Part shown: positions 7,601 to 12,858 of the stretch, piece by piece | Numbering within the stretch: the first letter of the stretch is position 1 | How the letters are laid out: every line of letters begins with the position of its first letter | Origin: a virus | Length of the DNA: 25,541 nucleotides | Strand: one strand, 5' to 3' | IMG/VR virus record: IMGVR_UViG_3300032082_003074 | Coordinates: 1-25,541 of that record | The notes under the pieces: generated by a model | What the model was told of the DNA's origin: nothing | Seen by the model: the letters and a program-made list of their open reading frames with translations, nothing else | Database searches by the model: none | Made by a program: the position numbers and the translations under genes

Positions 7601-8487
7601 CTAGTTCGAGTAGAGACACGACTAAAGGTCGATGCGCGATCACGAGTATATGCTGATACGCGAGTACGTACGTATGAACTGTTACGAATACGCGAATAAG
7701 AAACTTCCGCAGTATTACGACGTGTGTTCAGTGCAGTACCAACTGCCTTCCATGTGCCTGGGGCCGTTGGTGCGCCTTGTGCAGATGAACGTAACTGGTA
7801 AGAACCAATTGCACCCGCAGTTGCACGTAGAGTTTTAATTCTTTGACCTAGAGTGTACTGAATCTGTGCGTCAGTCATCTCTTGGAAACCGTCGAAGTTT
7901 CCGCTACCGTCGTACTTAGTCGCGACCGGACGAACTGCATCGATTGCAGTCATGTTGGTGCGCAAGTAGATATTGTAGGTGGTTGATGAACCGTCGCCAC
8001 GAGTGTCTTGGAAGACATTCGGGATGAAGACAGTGTAATCAACGCCTGGGCTTGATGATGCTAGTTTGAATGTACCTACGTAATCATTTTGTGCAAGATT
8101 ACCTAGAACACGGTTAGCAAGTGAATTCAAATCCCCGTCTACCATTTCGTAGAAGCCAGGGTTTGTTGTATCGTAGTATCCTACTGGACGGACAAAGTCT
8201 GCACCGGATTCATCTGCTGGACCACCGTTTTGATAAACAGTAGTAGTAGTTGTACCGGAAGTGATTTGTGATGCTGGGTGAGTTCCCGTCGCTTCATTAA
8301 AGAAGGTATCGACGAATGTACCGATGCTCACATCACCTGTTAGACTAATGTGGCCGACATCACTTGAAGGTGCTGCGGCTAGTGCTTGTCCCACTGCATA
8401 CGCAAGATAGTTTTCTTCCGTAGGAGTGAATTCCTGTAGGTCACCATTCGAATTTTTGATTTTTAATGGGATGCTCGATGCTGACAC
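1639..8487 (-). CDS. Giant tetrapeptide-repeat virion protein (2282 residues)
   Basis: Residues 1-264 form an ordinary-looking N-terminal region resembling the head of marine phage fibre proteins (FTPTEENYLAYAVGQALAAA; VGTFKLASSSPGVDYTVFIP). Residues 265-2260 are 499 four-residue steps, mostly x-G-(N/E/T/D)-(Y/F), x-R-x-(F/R) and x-(S/T)-x-(Y/F). The last 22 residues are non-repetitive. The repeat part has no Lys, His, Cys or Met that I can find and very many Arg, Tyr, Gly, Ser and Thr. The start is GTG: no ATG lies between it and an in-frame stop at 8500-8502, and GAGAG precedes it. It has its own late promoter and terminator, so it is probably transcribed alone. Context (chaperone-like gene upstream, glycosyltransferase downstream) suggests a long fibre; the repeat fold is unknown to me, with a beta-solenoid or trimeric beta-spiral as guesses. 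Confidence 0.9.
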   Translation of the reverse strand: MSASSIPLKIKNSNGDLQEFTPTEENYLAYAVGQALAAAPSSDVGHISLTGDVSIGTFVDTFFNEATGTHPASQITSGTTTTTVYQNGGPADESGADFVRPVGYYDTTNPGFYEMVDGDLNSLANRVLGNLAQNDYVGTFKLASSSPGVDYTVFIPNVFQDTRGDGSSTTYNIYLRTNMTAIDAVRPVATKYDGSGNFDGFQEMTDAQIQYTLGQRIKTLRATAGAIGSYQLRSSAQGAPTAPGTWKAVGTALNTRRNTAEVSYSRIRNSSYVRTRVSAYTRDRASTFSRVSTRTSTRDFAGNYVGNYTRDFAGNYSRNFAGNYVGDFIGEYSRTRPSTYSRDRVTNFSRTFTGEYILNRQSTYTRVRLQGFTGGFTGYYSRARLSTFTRNRVTDFTGTFSRTRTSTYARGRVSTYTGTYNRVRNSAYTGTYSRNRISTYTGTYARNRVSAYIGTYSRAFTGEYTRSFQGNYAGEFSRTRTSSFSGTYSRTRNSSYTGYYARAFVGNYSRGFAGNYTGEFGRTRVSSYSGTYSRNRISTYSGTYSRGFAGEYTRGFAGNYTGEFARTRVSSYTGTYSRTRVSTYVGNYSRGFAGNYSRDFIGEYTGAFSRTRTSAYAGEYGRTRVSSYTGTYGRTFVGNYNRAFVGEYTNSFTRGRVSSFTGTYSRTRNSAYTGYYSRNYVGNYSRGFAGNYVGNFTRGRVSSFAGTYSRTRNSTFSGTYARDFVGNYTRNFQGNYARAFTRGRVSSYTGTYSRNRVSTYAGTYSRNFTGNYSRGFVGNYSRNYTRTRTSAYSGTYSRTRVSAYSGTYSRNRVSAYAGTYSRTRVSAYSADYTRVRATNFTRDRVTNFAGIFSRARVSSYVRDRVTNFAGNFIGNYARTFVGNYSRNFVGNYSRAFAGNYVGNYARTSTRVSARTRYSAYARTSTRTRGSAYTRDRVTNFAGNFIGNYATTFTGDFVGNYSRLFTGNYAGNYVGNYTTTFTGNFVGNYARTFVGNYAGNFVGNYATTFTGDFVGNYARNFVGNYGRNFVGNYTRNYAGDFVGNYSRGFAGDFAGNFVGEYARTRATNYTRNRGSAYTRTRATNYTRNRGSAYARTSTRTRYSAYARTSTRTSTRTLSYTRTLYYTGNYARAFTRDRTQTFTATGTYTRTLYYTGDFTGNYTRNVTYTGNYTRTLYYTGDFVGNYTRGVTYTGNYSRNVSYVGNYNRTFPQYFVGGNFVGDYARNTSSTAAGTDYAGNFTGNFIGNYARTGGTSFAEYSRWLYGELYFYTRTTYGGTTYYTRTSTRTSTRTSTVGGGTYTGVAYYTRTSVRNYARTVSQNYGRTRVSTVAYSRNRAATLDYTRTRATVYTATGTYTRNRAATLDYTRNSTRVSTNTGYYTRTLYYVGNFIGNYARNYAADYTRTGYYTRTGYYAGDFVGNYARGFAGDFVGNYGRTFVGDYVGNFVGNYGRTFVGDYVGNFVGNYARTSTRTSTRTRYSAYARTRVTNYAGAFSRTRASSYSRTRNSAYARTRITNYIGDFTRTSTRDSTRNRVSAYARTRVTDYVGNFTRTSTRDSVRSRYSAYARTRITDYVGDFTRDRVTNFAGNFVGNYSRNFAGNYVGNYARGFAGEYTGNYVGEYTRTSTRTRYSAYARTRVSAYVLNRSSAYTRDRVTNFAGNFAGNYARTFTGNYSRNYAGNFIGDYVGNFAGNYVGNYTRGFSGQYVGNYSRGFSGQYTGTYNRNFVGEYTGTYNRGFVGNYARAFTRTRVSAYSRVRPSSYAGNYSRTFVGEYTGTYNRTFTGNYARNYTRTRVSAYSRARTSTFSGTYSRGFVGEYTGTYNRTFTGNYTTTFTRNRVSTYSRTRPSAYVGVYSRNFVGEYTGTYNRTFTGNYSRDFSRTRVSSYSRTRPSTYAGTYSRDFAGEYTGYYARDFVGNYSRDFSRTRTSSYSRNRVSTYTGTYSRNFSGQYTGIYARNFVGNYSRNFTRERISTYSRNRVSTYTGTYSRGFSGQYTGAYSRDFAGNYSRNFTRNRVSAYVRTRFSTYAGNYSRDFVGEYTGAYSRDYIGNYSRNFVRTRVESYSRDRISTYSGTYSRGFAGEYTGTYSRGFSGQYTGTYSRNFAGEYTGTYNRTFAGEYTRDFSGQYTREFAGDFVGNYQRTFAGEYAGTYTRDFVGNFTGNYARTFAGNYIRNRVSAYAGNFVGNYSRDFIGNYTRNSVDTFSRVRVSAYSRLRTSAYSFDYGRTRVSTYAGNYTGDYARDFTGNYSRDFTGNYSRAFIGNYTGTTIQPTYSTVETYTLYVRVA
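2260..3315 (-). repeat. Array B: eight 44-residue (132-bp) super-units
   Basis: Eight consecutive units of 11 tetrads fill exactly 1056 bases, the same number and period as array A. Units start (V/A/S)G(E/Q)Y-TGxY, and Arg-final tetrads fall at tetrads 6 and 8 in every unit, two tetrads apart instead of three, so array B is not simply a copy of array A. Confidence 0.9.
4101..4200 (-). repeat. Short tandem duplication, 16 residues (48 bp)
   Basis: GRTFVGDYVGNFVGNY occurs twice in succession inside the giant protein. The DNA copies differ at several silent positions. Boundaries are approximate. Confidence 0.75.
6136..7191 (-). repeat. Array A: eight 44-residue (132-bp) super-units
   Basis: Eight consecutive units of 11 tetrads, with no indels, fill exactly 1056 bases. 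In each unit the Arg-final tetrads (such as SRNR, TRGR) are at tetrads 1 and 4, and tetrads 7-11 are mainly aromatic-final Gly or Arg tetrads such as SRGF and AGNY. Confidence 0.9.
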
Positions 8488-8531
8488 AATTATCGCTCTC
8501 TATGTTAAGTTAAAGGGGTTAACGATGTTTT

Positions 8532-8539
8532 TATTTATA
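8532..8539 (-). promoter_or_regulatory. T4-type late promoter octamer for the giant repeat protein
   Basis: The minus strand reads TATAAATA directly after the terminator hairpin and about 45 bases before the GTG start of the giant gene. Position and spacing are ideal for a dedicated late promoter. Confidence 0.75.
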
Positions 8540-8541
8540 AG

Positions 8542-8582
8542 AAAACGATACGCAGAAACCCATCAATCTGCGTATCATTTTT
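8542..8582 (-). terminator. Hairpin terminator after the gp8-to-chaperone run
   Basis: A 10-bp perfect stem (arms 8547-8556 and 8567-8576, inner core ATACGCAGA/TCTGCGTAT) encloses a 10-base loop. After one mismatch, four A-T pairs flank it, giving TTTT on the minus strand after the stem. It fits a Rho-independent terminator for the upstream operon; the A/T flanks would also work on the plus strand. Confidence 0.7.
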
Positions 8583-8591
8583 CACTTCTGT

Positions 8592-8599
8592 TATTTATA
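8592..8599 (-). promoter_or_regulatory. T4-type late promoter octamer, upstream of the hairpin
   Basis: The minus strand reads TATAAATA just past the stop of the chaperone-like gene. Initiation about ten bases downstream would fall at the top of the hairpin at 8542-8582. It may be a second promoter for the giant gene, or the hairpin may serve as the 5' end structure of its transcript. Confidence 0.5.
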
Positions 8600-8603
8600 T
8601 TGC

Positions 8604-9071
8604 TTAGAGAGACGGATGTTCTGGCCAGACGACCTGAGACGGATGCATAATAACAGACATATCTAGTGTAGAAGGTAGGTCACGAAGTTCTTGACGGTAT
8701 GCAAGAATCTCATTTGTTTTCTCTTCAGAGAGTGGTGAGTCTGGTAACAATGCCCAATCTGTCTGTGCAATACGCATATTTCTTTCGGTGCGTATTTCAT
8801 TTAAGATGATCTCAGTATCCCACACCCATTCAGATCCATTCCAATCTGCATGAACGTTTGGTCTTTCTGGCACTTCTACAAACTGATACAACTCATTGTC
8901 CCAGACGCGAGTATTCATATACTCAGATACAGACAAACCTTCTAGGTCATAAATTCTATGGACAGTATGAACGATATCTAAACGTTCACCGTCTTCTGGG
9001 TATATACCAGAATCCATGTCAGTTCTTAGTATTACGCCATTATCATTTATCAAGGCGACTTTAGGGTGCAT
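8604..9071 (-). CDS. Tail fibre assembly protein (Phage_tail_APC-like)
   Basis: The C-terminal half of this 155-residue protein carries the pattern of phage tail assembly chaperones of the APC type: RNMRIAQTDWALLPDSPL at 97-114 and YRQELRDLPS at 125-134 (family form: R..LL..TDWT.LPD..L......YRQ.LRDLP). The N-terminal 85 residues (KVALINDNGVILRTD at 4-18, then a Trp-rich segment NGSEWVWD at 78-85) look like the domain that often precedes it in fibre-assembly proteins. Such proteins help fibres fold or attach and may or may not stay in the virion. It is the last gene of the run from gp8, followed by a terminator-like hairpin, and sits just before the 2282-residue repeat protein, a plausible client. 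GGAG lies 9 bases before the ATG. Confidence 0.8.
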   Translation of the reverse strand: MHPKVALINDNGVILRTDMDSGIYPEDGERLDIVHTVHRIYDLEGLSVSEYMNTRVWDNELYQFVEVPERPNVHADWNGSEWVWDTEIILNEIRTERNMRIAQTDWALLPDSPLSEEKTNEILAYRQELRDLPSTLDMSVIMHPSQVVWPEHPSL

Positions 9072-9086
9072 TTTATATTTCTCCGA

Positions 9087-9968
9087 TTATATGGTGGGTT
9101 CGTATAGACCTAGATTCGGATCTGGTCTACCAACGAACATTGGTTGTAGTGCATCTGGATAGGTATTGTTCTCAAACCCTTGTCCTGAACTATGTATTTC
9201 TTGGAAAGAATAAACGGCACCTTGACTAGGTGCAACAGTTCTTGCCAAACTAGTTGTGTAAATAATTGAGGCGAGTATCTCACTGTAAGGTGGACTACCG
9301 TATGCACCGCTTTGACGTGAGTATATTTTATTGGAAGTCGTTGTAGAACTGTCCCAAATAAGACCATATCGTCTAACATAAAAAGAGACGTTAGCAGAAT
9401 CAAGCACACCGGCATTATAGTAATCCAATCCGTTAGGGCCGTTCCATCCAGTTGTTAAGGTTCCGTTTATAACTTCACGGCTTGATACATATGTACCGTG
9501 ACTGAATGGATTGAAATAAACCTCGTTTGGATTAAGGGTGATTTCACCCTCACTTGACCTAAACATTCTTGTGTCGAATGTCACTGGACCAGTTAACGGA
9601 CCACCGTAAGATGATGCAATTGTGTCACGACATTGTAGACCATAATTTTCGCTGGGTGGAATATTAGCATTCGCAGCGTCTCTTAGTATAACATAGTTAA
9701 TAGGTTGACTGTAATTACTTGCCCAACCATAAGAGAAAACCCAATCAAGATCATCACCACTAATAGTTCTAGTACCAAGCAACAAGAAAGACCCGCCAGT
9801 ACTTGGACGATCAATATTAACTAATACAAGGTCGGATATTTTTGCGGACAAAGTTTGGCCTGGGAGAACACTACCTTTTGAGAACTGGAATGTTCCACGG
9901 CCTACCGTGCGACTATCAAATAAAATGTCACCACTTCGATTTTGTATTTCTAATCCATAATCTGCCAT
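9087..9968 (-). CDS. MADYGL-type virion protein, possible fibre tip or adhesin
   Basis: This 293-residue protein starts MADYGLEIQNRSGDILFDSR, sharing MADYGL and the G-x-(I/V)-x-FDSR step with the protein at 9978-10283. After this common module the two differ completely: this one continues with a Gly/Ser/Tyr-rich, probably all-beta region of about 260 residues. That layout (shared attachment module, variable body) suggests a receptor-binding or tip protein, by inference. It lies just upstream of a chaperone-like gene, a usual place for fibre tip genes in phages. AGGA is found upstream of the ATG, 9 bases after the previous stop. No known enzyme motif is seen. Confidence 0.7.
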   Translation of the reverse strand: MADYGLEIQNRSGDILFDSRTVGRGTFQFSKGSVLPGQTLSAKISDLVLVNIDRPSTGGSFLLLGTRTISGDDLDWVFSYGWASNYSQPINYVILRDAANANIPPSENYGLQCRDTIASSYGGPLTGPVTFDTRMFRSSEGEITLNPNEVYFNPFSHGTYVSSREVINGTLTTGWNGPNGLDYYNAGVLDSANVSFYVRRYGLIWDSSTTTSNKIYSRQSGAYGSPPYSEILASIIYTTSLARTVAPSQGAVYSFQEIHSSGQGFENNTYPDALQPMFVGRPDPNLGLYEPTI

Positions 9969-9977
9969 TATGATTTC

Positions 9978-10283
9978 CTATAGTCGTATACACGTATAAC
10001 CAAAGAGTGCACTACCTCCAGTTTGGTTATTAATTCTAAATGAAGTATATCCTGAAACTGAAGAGTCATATGTAATATTAGTTACCGTGTATGGATTGCC
10101 GCCACTTCCAGTAGGTCCGTTAACATAGACGTAAGAAAAACCTTCAGGTATAGTAATAGTTGAACTACTGCCACTTATAGTAACTGTTGCTGACGCAACC
10201 ACTTTGACATAAGATGGCATGTATCGGGAATCGAATGCAACGTATCCCGCAGGCGTCCAAACTTTTAATCCGTAATCTGCCAT
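9978..10283 (-). CDS. Small MADYGL-type virion protein
   Basis: This 101-residue protein starts MADYGLKVWTPAGYVAFDSR, a start shared with the next gene and of a kind I associate with small tail proteins of marine phages. The rest is rich in Ser, Thr, Gly, Tyr and Val with alternating hydrophobics, suggesting a small beta domain. A good GGAG lies 7 bases before the ATG, which abuts the preceding stop (TAAATG). It is probably a small appendage or tip protein; function not recognised. No Lys-rich or catalytic motif is present. Confidence 0.7.
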   Translation of the reverse strand: MADYGLKVWTPAGYVAFDSRYMPSYVKVVASATVTISGSSSTITIPEGFSYVYVNGPTGSGGNPYTVTNITYDSSVSGYTSFRINNQTGGSALFGYTCIRL

Positions 10284-11180
10284 TTAAAACTCCAATAAGG
10301 GTACACGTGTATCGTGCAGTTTATCTTGTCCCTTCAATTTTTCTAATTCCTCAAGGAGAATGGCCATCCATTCGATAAAACCCTTCCCCGCGTCTTTTTG
10401 ACTTTCTTTCAAAGCAATACCAGATATACGTACGTCGTACATATAAGTAGGATACTTTTCATCATGAGCAAACATTTTCAATTCACCTCGCTCATGCGCG
10501 TCTTTTAGTTCAAGGTATTGAAGAGTATCTTCACCTACCGTCAAACCTTTAAATCTGTAGGGTAAGACTTTCCGCGACATGAATACAAGTCGCGTACTTA
10601 ATTCGTCAATACCCATGCTGTGTTGTAAAGTTTTTATGTAACGTTTGAACATATCCACTTCACTCACAGTGATGTCCGGCACATTGTCTGCAACTAACCT
10701 ACCGTCTGCAAGTTTGTTCCAGTCTTCAACTACTGCCTGTTGTTCATACTTTCTAGTGAGATTGACAGGGTCTTCATGTGGCCTAACCGGATCTTGACTT
10801 CTATCTCTAAGACTATGATCCTGAGAGGTAAGATTGACTTGATTGAACAAGATCACCGCGTCGGGTGCGTCTTCACTCTCTGCCAGTTTCTGATATAACT
10901 TAACCCCTCTTGGAGTTAGGTAATCATCCCCGTCTATCAACACTGCATATGGTACACCATCAGCATCAAATATGTCAAGGAAAGAATTCTTTCCTGTTGC
11001 AGCGGTACCGTCGCTGTCTGTTACAAAATAACGAACTTCGTTTTCCTCACAGTAGGTTATCGCTTGTTGACGAAATTCTACGTGAGTTGTATTTATTATT
11101 ACTGTCGTCTTATCTATTGGTAGTGTTTTAAACTGTCGCTTTAGTGCATAAATGTTGTGGCTAGATAAAACATAAAACAT
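10284..11180 (-). CDS. Glycosyltransferase, family 2-like (second copy)
   Basis: This 298-residue protein carries a GT-A core: KTTVIINTT near 24-32, TGKNSFLDIFDADGVPYAVL (62-81) and IDGDDYLTP at 82-90, with D83, D85 and D86 as the likely metal-binding DxD. The GKN...DGDD(Y/F)L pattern matches the glycosyltransferase at 19168-20046, so the two are related, though the N-terminus here is shorter and lacks the usual WEVVIVVNS strand. No signal peptide or membrane segment is seen. It lies between two fibre-like genes: 3 bases after one and directly abutting the next (TAAATG). That placement suggests a virion protein as acceptor, by inference; candidates are the flanking fibre-like proteins. Only a weak AGGA precedes the ATG. 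Confidence 0.75.
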   Translation of the reverse strand: MFYVLSSHNIYALKRQFKTLPIDKTTVIINTTHVEFRQQAITYCEENEVRYFVTDSDGTAATGKNSFLDIFDADGVPYAVLIDGDDYLTPRGVKLYQKLAESEDAPDAVILFNQVNLTSQDHSLRDRSQDPVRPHEDPVNLTRKYEQQAVVEDWNKLADGRLVADNVPDITVSEVDMFKRYIKTLQHSMGIDELSTRLVFMSRKVLPYRFKGLTVGEDTLQYLELKDAHERGELKMFAHDEKYPTYMYDVRISGIALKESQKDAGKGFIEWMAILLEELEKLKGQDKLHDTRVPLLEF

Positions 11181-11183
11181 ATA

Positions 11184-12638
11184 TTATAACAATCCTAATC
11201 GAACTCTTCTTGCGCTACCCTCATAGATATCAATTCGTTCGTTGGTGATTTCCATGTGGTCTGTACCAGTTAGGTCAGTACCAATATCTATCTGTCCGGT
11301 AACTGTTGCGTTAGACAGTTCAACTCCATTAGCGGTAACGGTAAATGGATTCACACCACCTGTACCATCGGTCGCAGTTGGAGTGACAATTTTAAATGTG
11401 TCTGCAGCGACAACGAAGTCCGCAGTAGTTCCGTCATTGGTAAACTCCAATCCAGAAACATATGGATCTGTAGTAGTACCTGCGGTCAAGTTCAATTGCC
11501 ACTGTGCAGATACACCACCTGTTTGTGCGTCTACATATGCAGTCAGTGATTGTTCTGCTGCAGCGATGTCGCTGTCAATTTGTGCCTGAAGAGTTAGGTC
11601 ATATGCACTTATTGCAGATTGAATTAAACCGTTCTCTTCAACGATTTCAGTTCTTAGATCATCAATCGCACCAGTGATTGCAGTTGAAGTAACTTCACCT
11701 GTTTGTGGATCGCGAATGAATACCGCGTTGTCCAGTTCAGTGAGACTATTACTAATAGAGGTTATCTGTCCACCCTGAGTACTAACAGTAGAACTCAATA
11801 CTGATCTTGCGTCAGCCTCTGCATCGACACGTGCATTTAGGTCACTATCAACTGAGATAAGTGATGCAGACACACTGTCTAATGCCTGAGACAATACAGT
11901 AATACCGGAATCGTTTGTATCGATTCGAGTCTCTAGAGTTTGTAACGCACCACCAACAGCCTCGATAACGTCACTGTCTGAGATTGTGATACCACTGTCA
12001 ATCAACTGTTGTAGGTTGACATCAAGTTGAGTTACGTTGGCAGCAACGATACTTAGATCACTGTCTGTTGCGTCGATACGTGTGTATAGATTGCTTACCG
12101 CGTTTGCGTTCGCAGTGATACGAGTATTTGTAGATTGATCTAACAATATCAGTTCAGCGTTGACTGAATCTACTATTCCAGCAAGAACAGTGATCGCGCT
12201 GTCATTCGCCTCAATCTGAGAAGTCAGTGTAGTGTTTGCGTTAGCGATTGCAGAAGCAAGTAGGTCTGAGTCAATACCACCCAAGACCATACTGTCAAGT
12301 TGTGCTTGAGTTGCAATCTGTGCCTGAGCAAGTACAAGGACACCCGAATCAGTTGCATCGATACGCGAAGTCAACTGAAATATAGCGGACGCGTTCGCAG
12401 AGATATCTGAATCTAGATATGAGACATCAGTCTCGATAGTGAACTGCTGAAGATATTCCTCATTGATTACGGTCAAGAAGTAATCAGAGTCAAGGACATT
12501 GTTAATGATGTTAGTAATATCAGCCGAGTCAATAGTGATATTACCAACCGCAGAATCCAATCCCGCAAAGTTCTGGTTGATCTTTAGTATCGCTGCGTTG
12601 ATGTTATCCGCAAGATTTACTACCTGTATGTTACTCAT
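11184..12638 (-). CDS. Fibre-like tail protein with helical repeats and DUF1983-like C-terminus
   Basis: This 484-residue protein is probably a trimeric fibre or central tail-tip protein. Residues 20-24 are INQNF, as in two other proteins here. Residues 50-375 are alanine-, serine- and aspartate-rich with a repeated motif of the form (R/Q)I(D/E)(A/T)(T/N)DS at 92, 141, 187 and 238, spaced 46-51 residues, consistent with a long coiled-coil stalk. Residues 380-450 (WQLNLTAG, FVVAADTFKIVTP, PFTVTANGVELSNATVTG) resemble the DUF1983 domain at the end of lambda J-like tail proteins. The last 17 residues, RIDIYEGSARRVRLGLL, nearly match the C-terminus of the collagen-like fibre. GAGGG lies upstream of the ATG. 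The following glycosyltransferase gene starts after 3 bases. Confidence 0.8.
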   Translation of the reverse strand: MSNIQVVNLADNINAAILKINQNFAGLDSAVGNITIDSADITNIINNVLDSDYFLTVINEEYLQQFTIETDVSYLDSDISANASAIFQLTSRIDATDSGVLVLAQAQIATQAQLDSMVLGGIDSDLLASAIANANTTLTSQIEANDSAITVLAGIVDSVNAELILLDQSTNTRITANANAVSNLYTRIDATDSDLSIVAANVTQLDVNLQQLIDSGITISDSDVIEAVGGALQTLETRIDTNDSGITVLSQALDSVSASLISVDSDLNARVDAEADARSVLSSTVSTQGGQITSISNSLTELDNAVFIRDPQTGEVTSTAITGAIDDLRTEIVEENGLIQSAISAYDLTLQAQIDSDIAAAEQSLTAYVDAQTGGVSAQWQLNLTAGTTTDPYVSGLEFTNDGTTADFVVAADTFKIVTPTATDGTGGVNPFTVTANGVELSNATVTGQIDIGTDLTGTDHMEITNERIDIYEGSARRVRLGLL

Positions 12639-12858
12639 GTTTACCCTCTACTAAACGAAAAAGCAAGTCTTTTATTTGGGACATATCTTCTTTCAGAGTC
12701 TTGACTTCTTCTGAAAGTGTGTTAATATGTTCCATCTTTTCTTGTTCTGCTTTTTTCTGTTTCCTCGCTCTTTCTATTTCAGTTCTGTTGGTATTTAGGA
12801 TGGCCCCTGTGCGACCATCCCTTACTAAGTTATTATGTCCCTTGACCGGCTGTCTCAT
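12631..12858 (-). CDS. Small coiled-coil phage protein
   Basis: This 75-residue protein starts MRQPVKGHNNLVRDGRTGAI and then becomes a charged helix (residues 26-72) with heptad-like spacing of Ile, Leu and Met, so a coiled coil is likely. The start (K/GHxNLVRD..TGAI.NTN) resembles a small conserved protein I associate with T4-like marine phage structural clusters; its function is not known to me. The ATG overlaps the DUF4815 stop by one base (TAATG), and its own stop overlaps the following fibre-like gene by 8 bases, so all three are probably translationally coupled. It could be a small structural linker or an assembly factor; nothing in the sequence decides. Confidence 0.75.
   Translation of the reverse strand: MRQPVKGHNNLVRDGRTGAILNTNRTEIERARKQKKAEQEKMEHINTLSEEVKTLKEDMSQIKDLLFRLVEGKHE

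Larger units (their letters stand above)
1708..7695 (-). repeat. Tetrapeptide (12-bp) repeat region, 499 steps
   Basis: The span is exactly 5988 bases, or 499 x 12, and both ends are in the same four-residue register. Aromatic residues fall every fourth position over long stretches. The register slips and recovers only in the central part (about 4250-5150). Repeats are much better conserved as protein than as DNA: all four Gly codons and several Ser and Arg codons are used. Confidence 0.9.

Noticed and set aside
1708-7695. CRISPR or satellite-like array
   Set aside because: The repeat unit is 12 bp with no spacers, is continuously coding, and is conserved at the protein rather than the DNA level.
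11086-11098. Late-promoter-like octamer AATAAATA on the minus strand
   Set aside because: It differs from TATAAATA and lies within the glycosyltransferase coding region, not before a gene start.
8604-11180. Diversity-generating retroelement acting on the fibre tips
   Set aside because: No reverse transcriptase, accessory gene or template/variable repeat pair is visible in the window.
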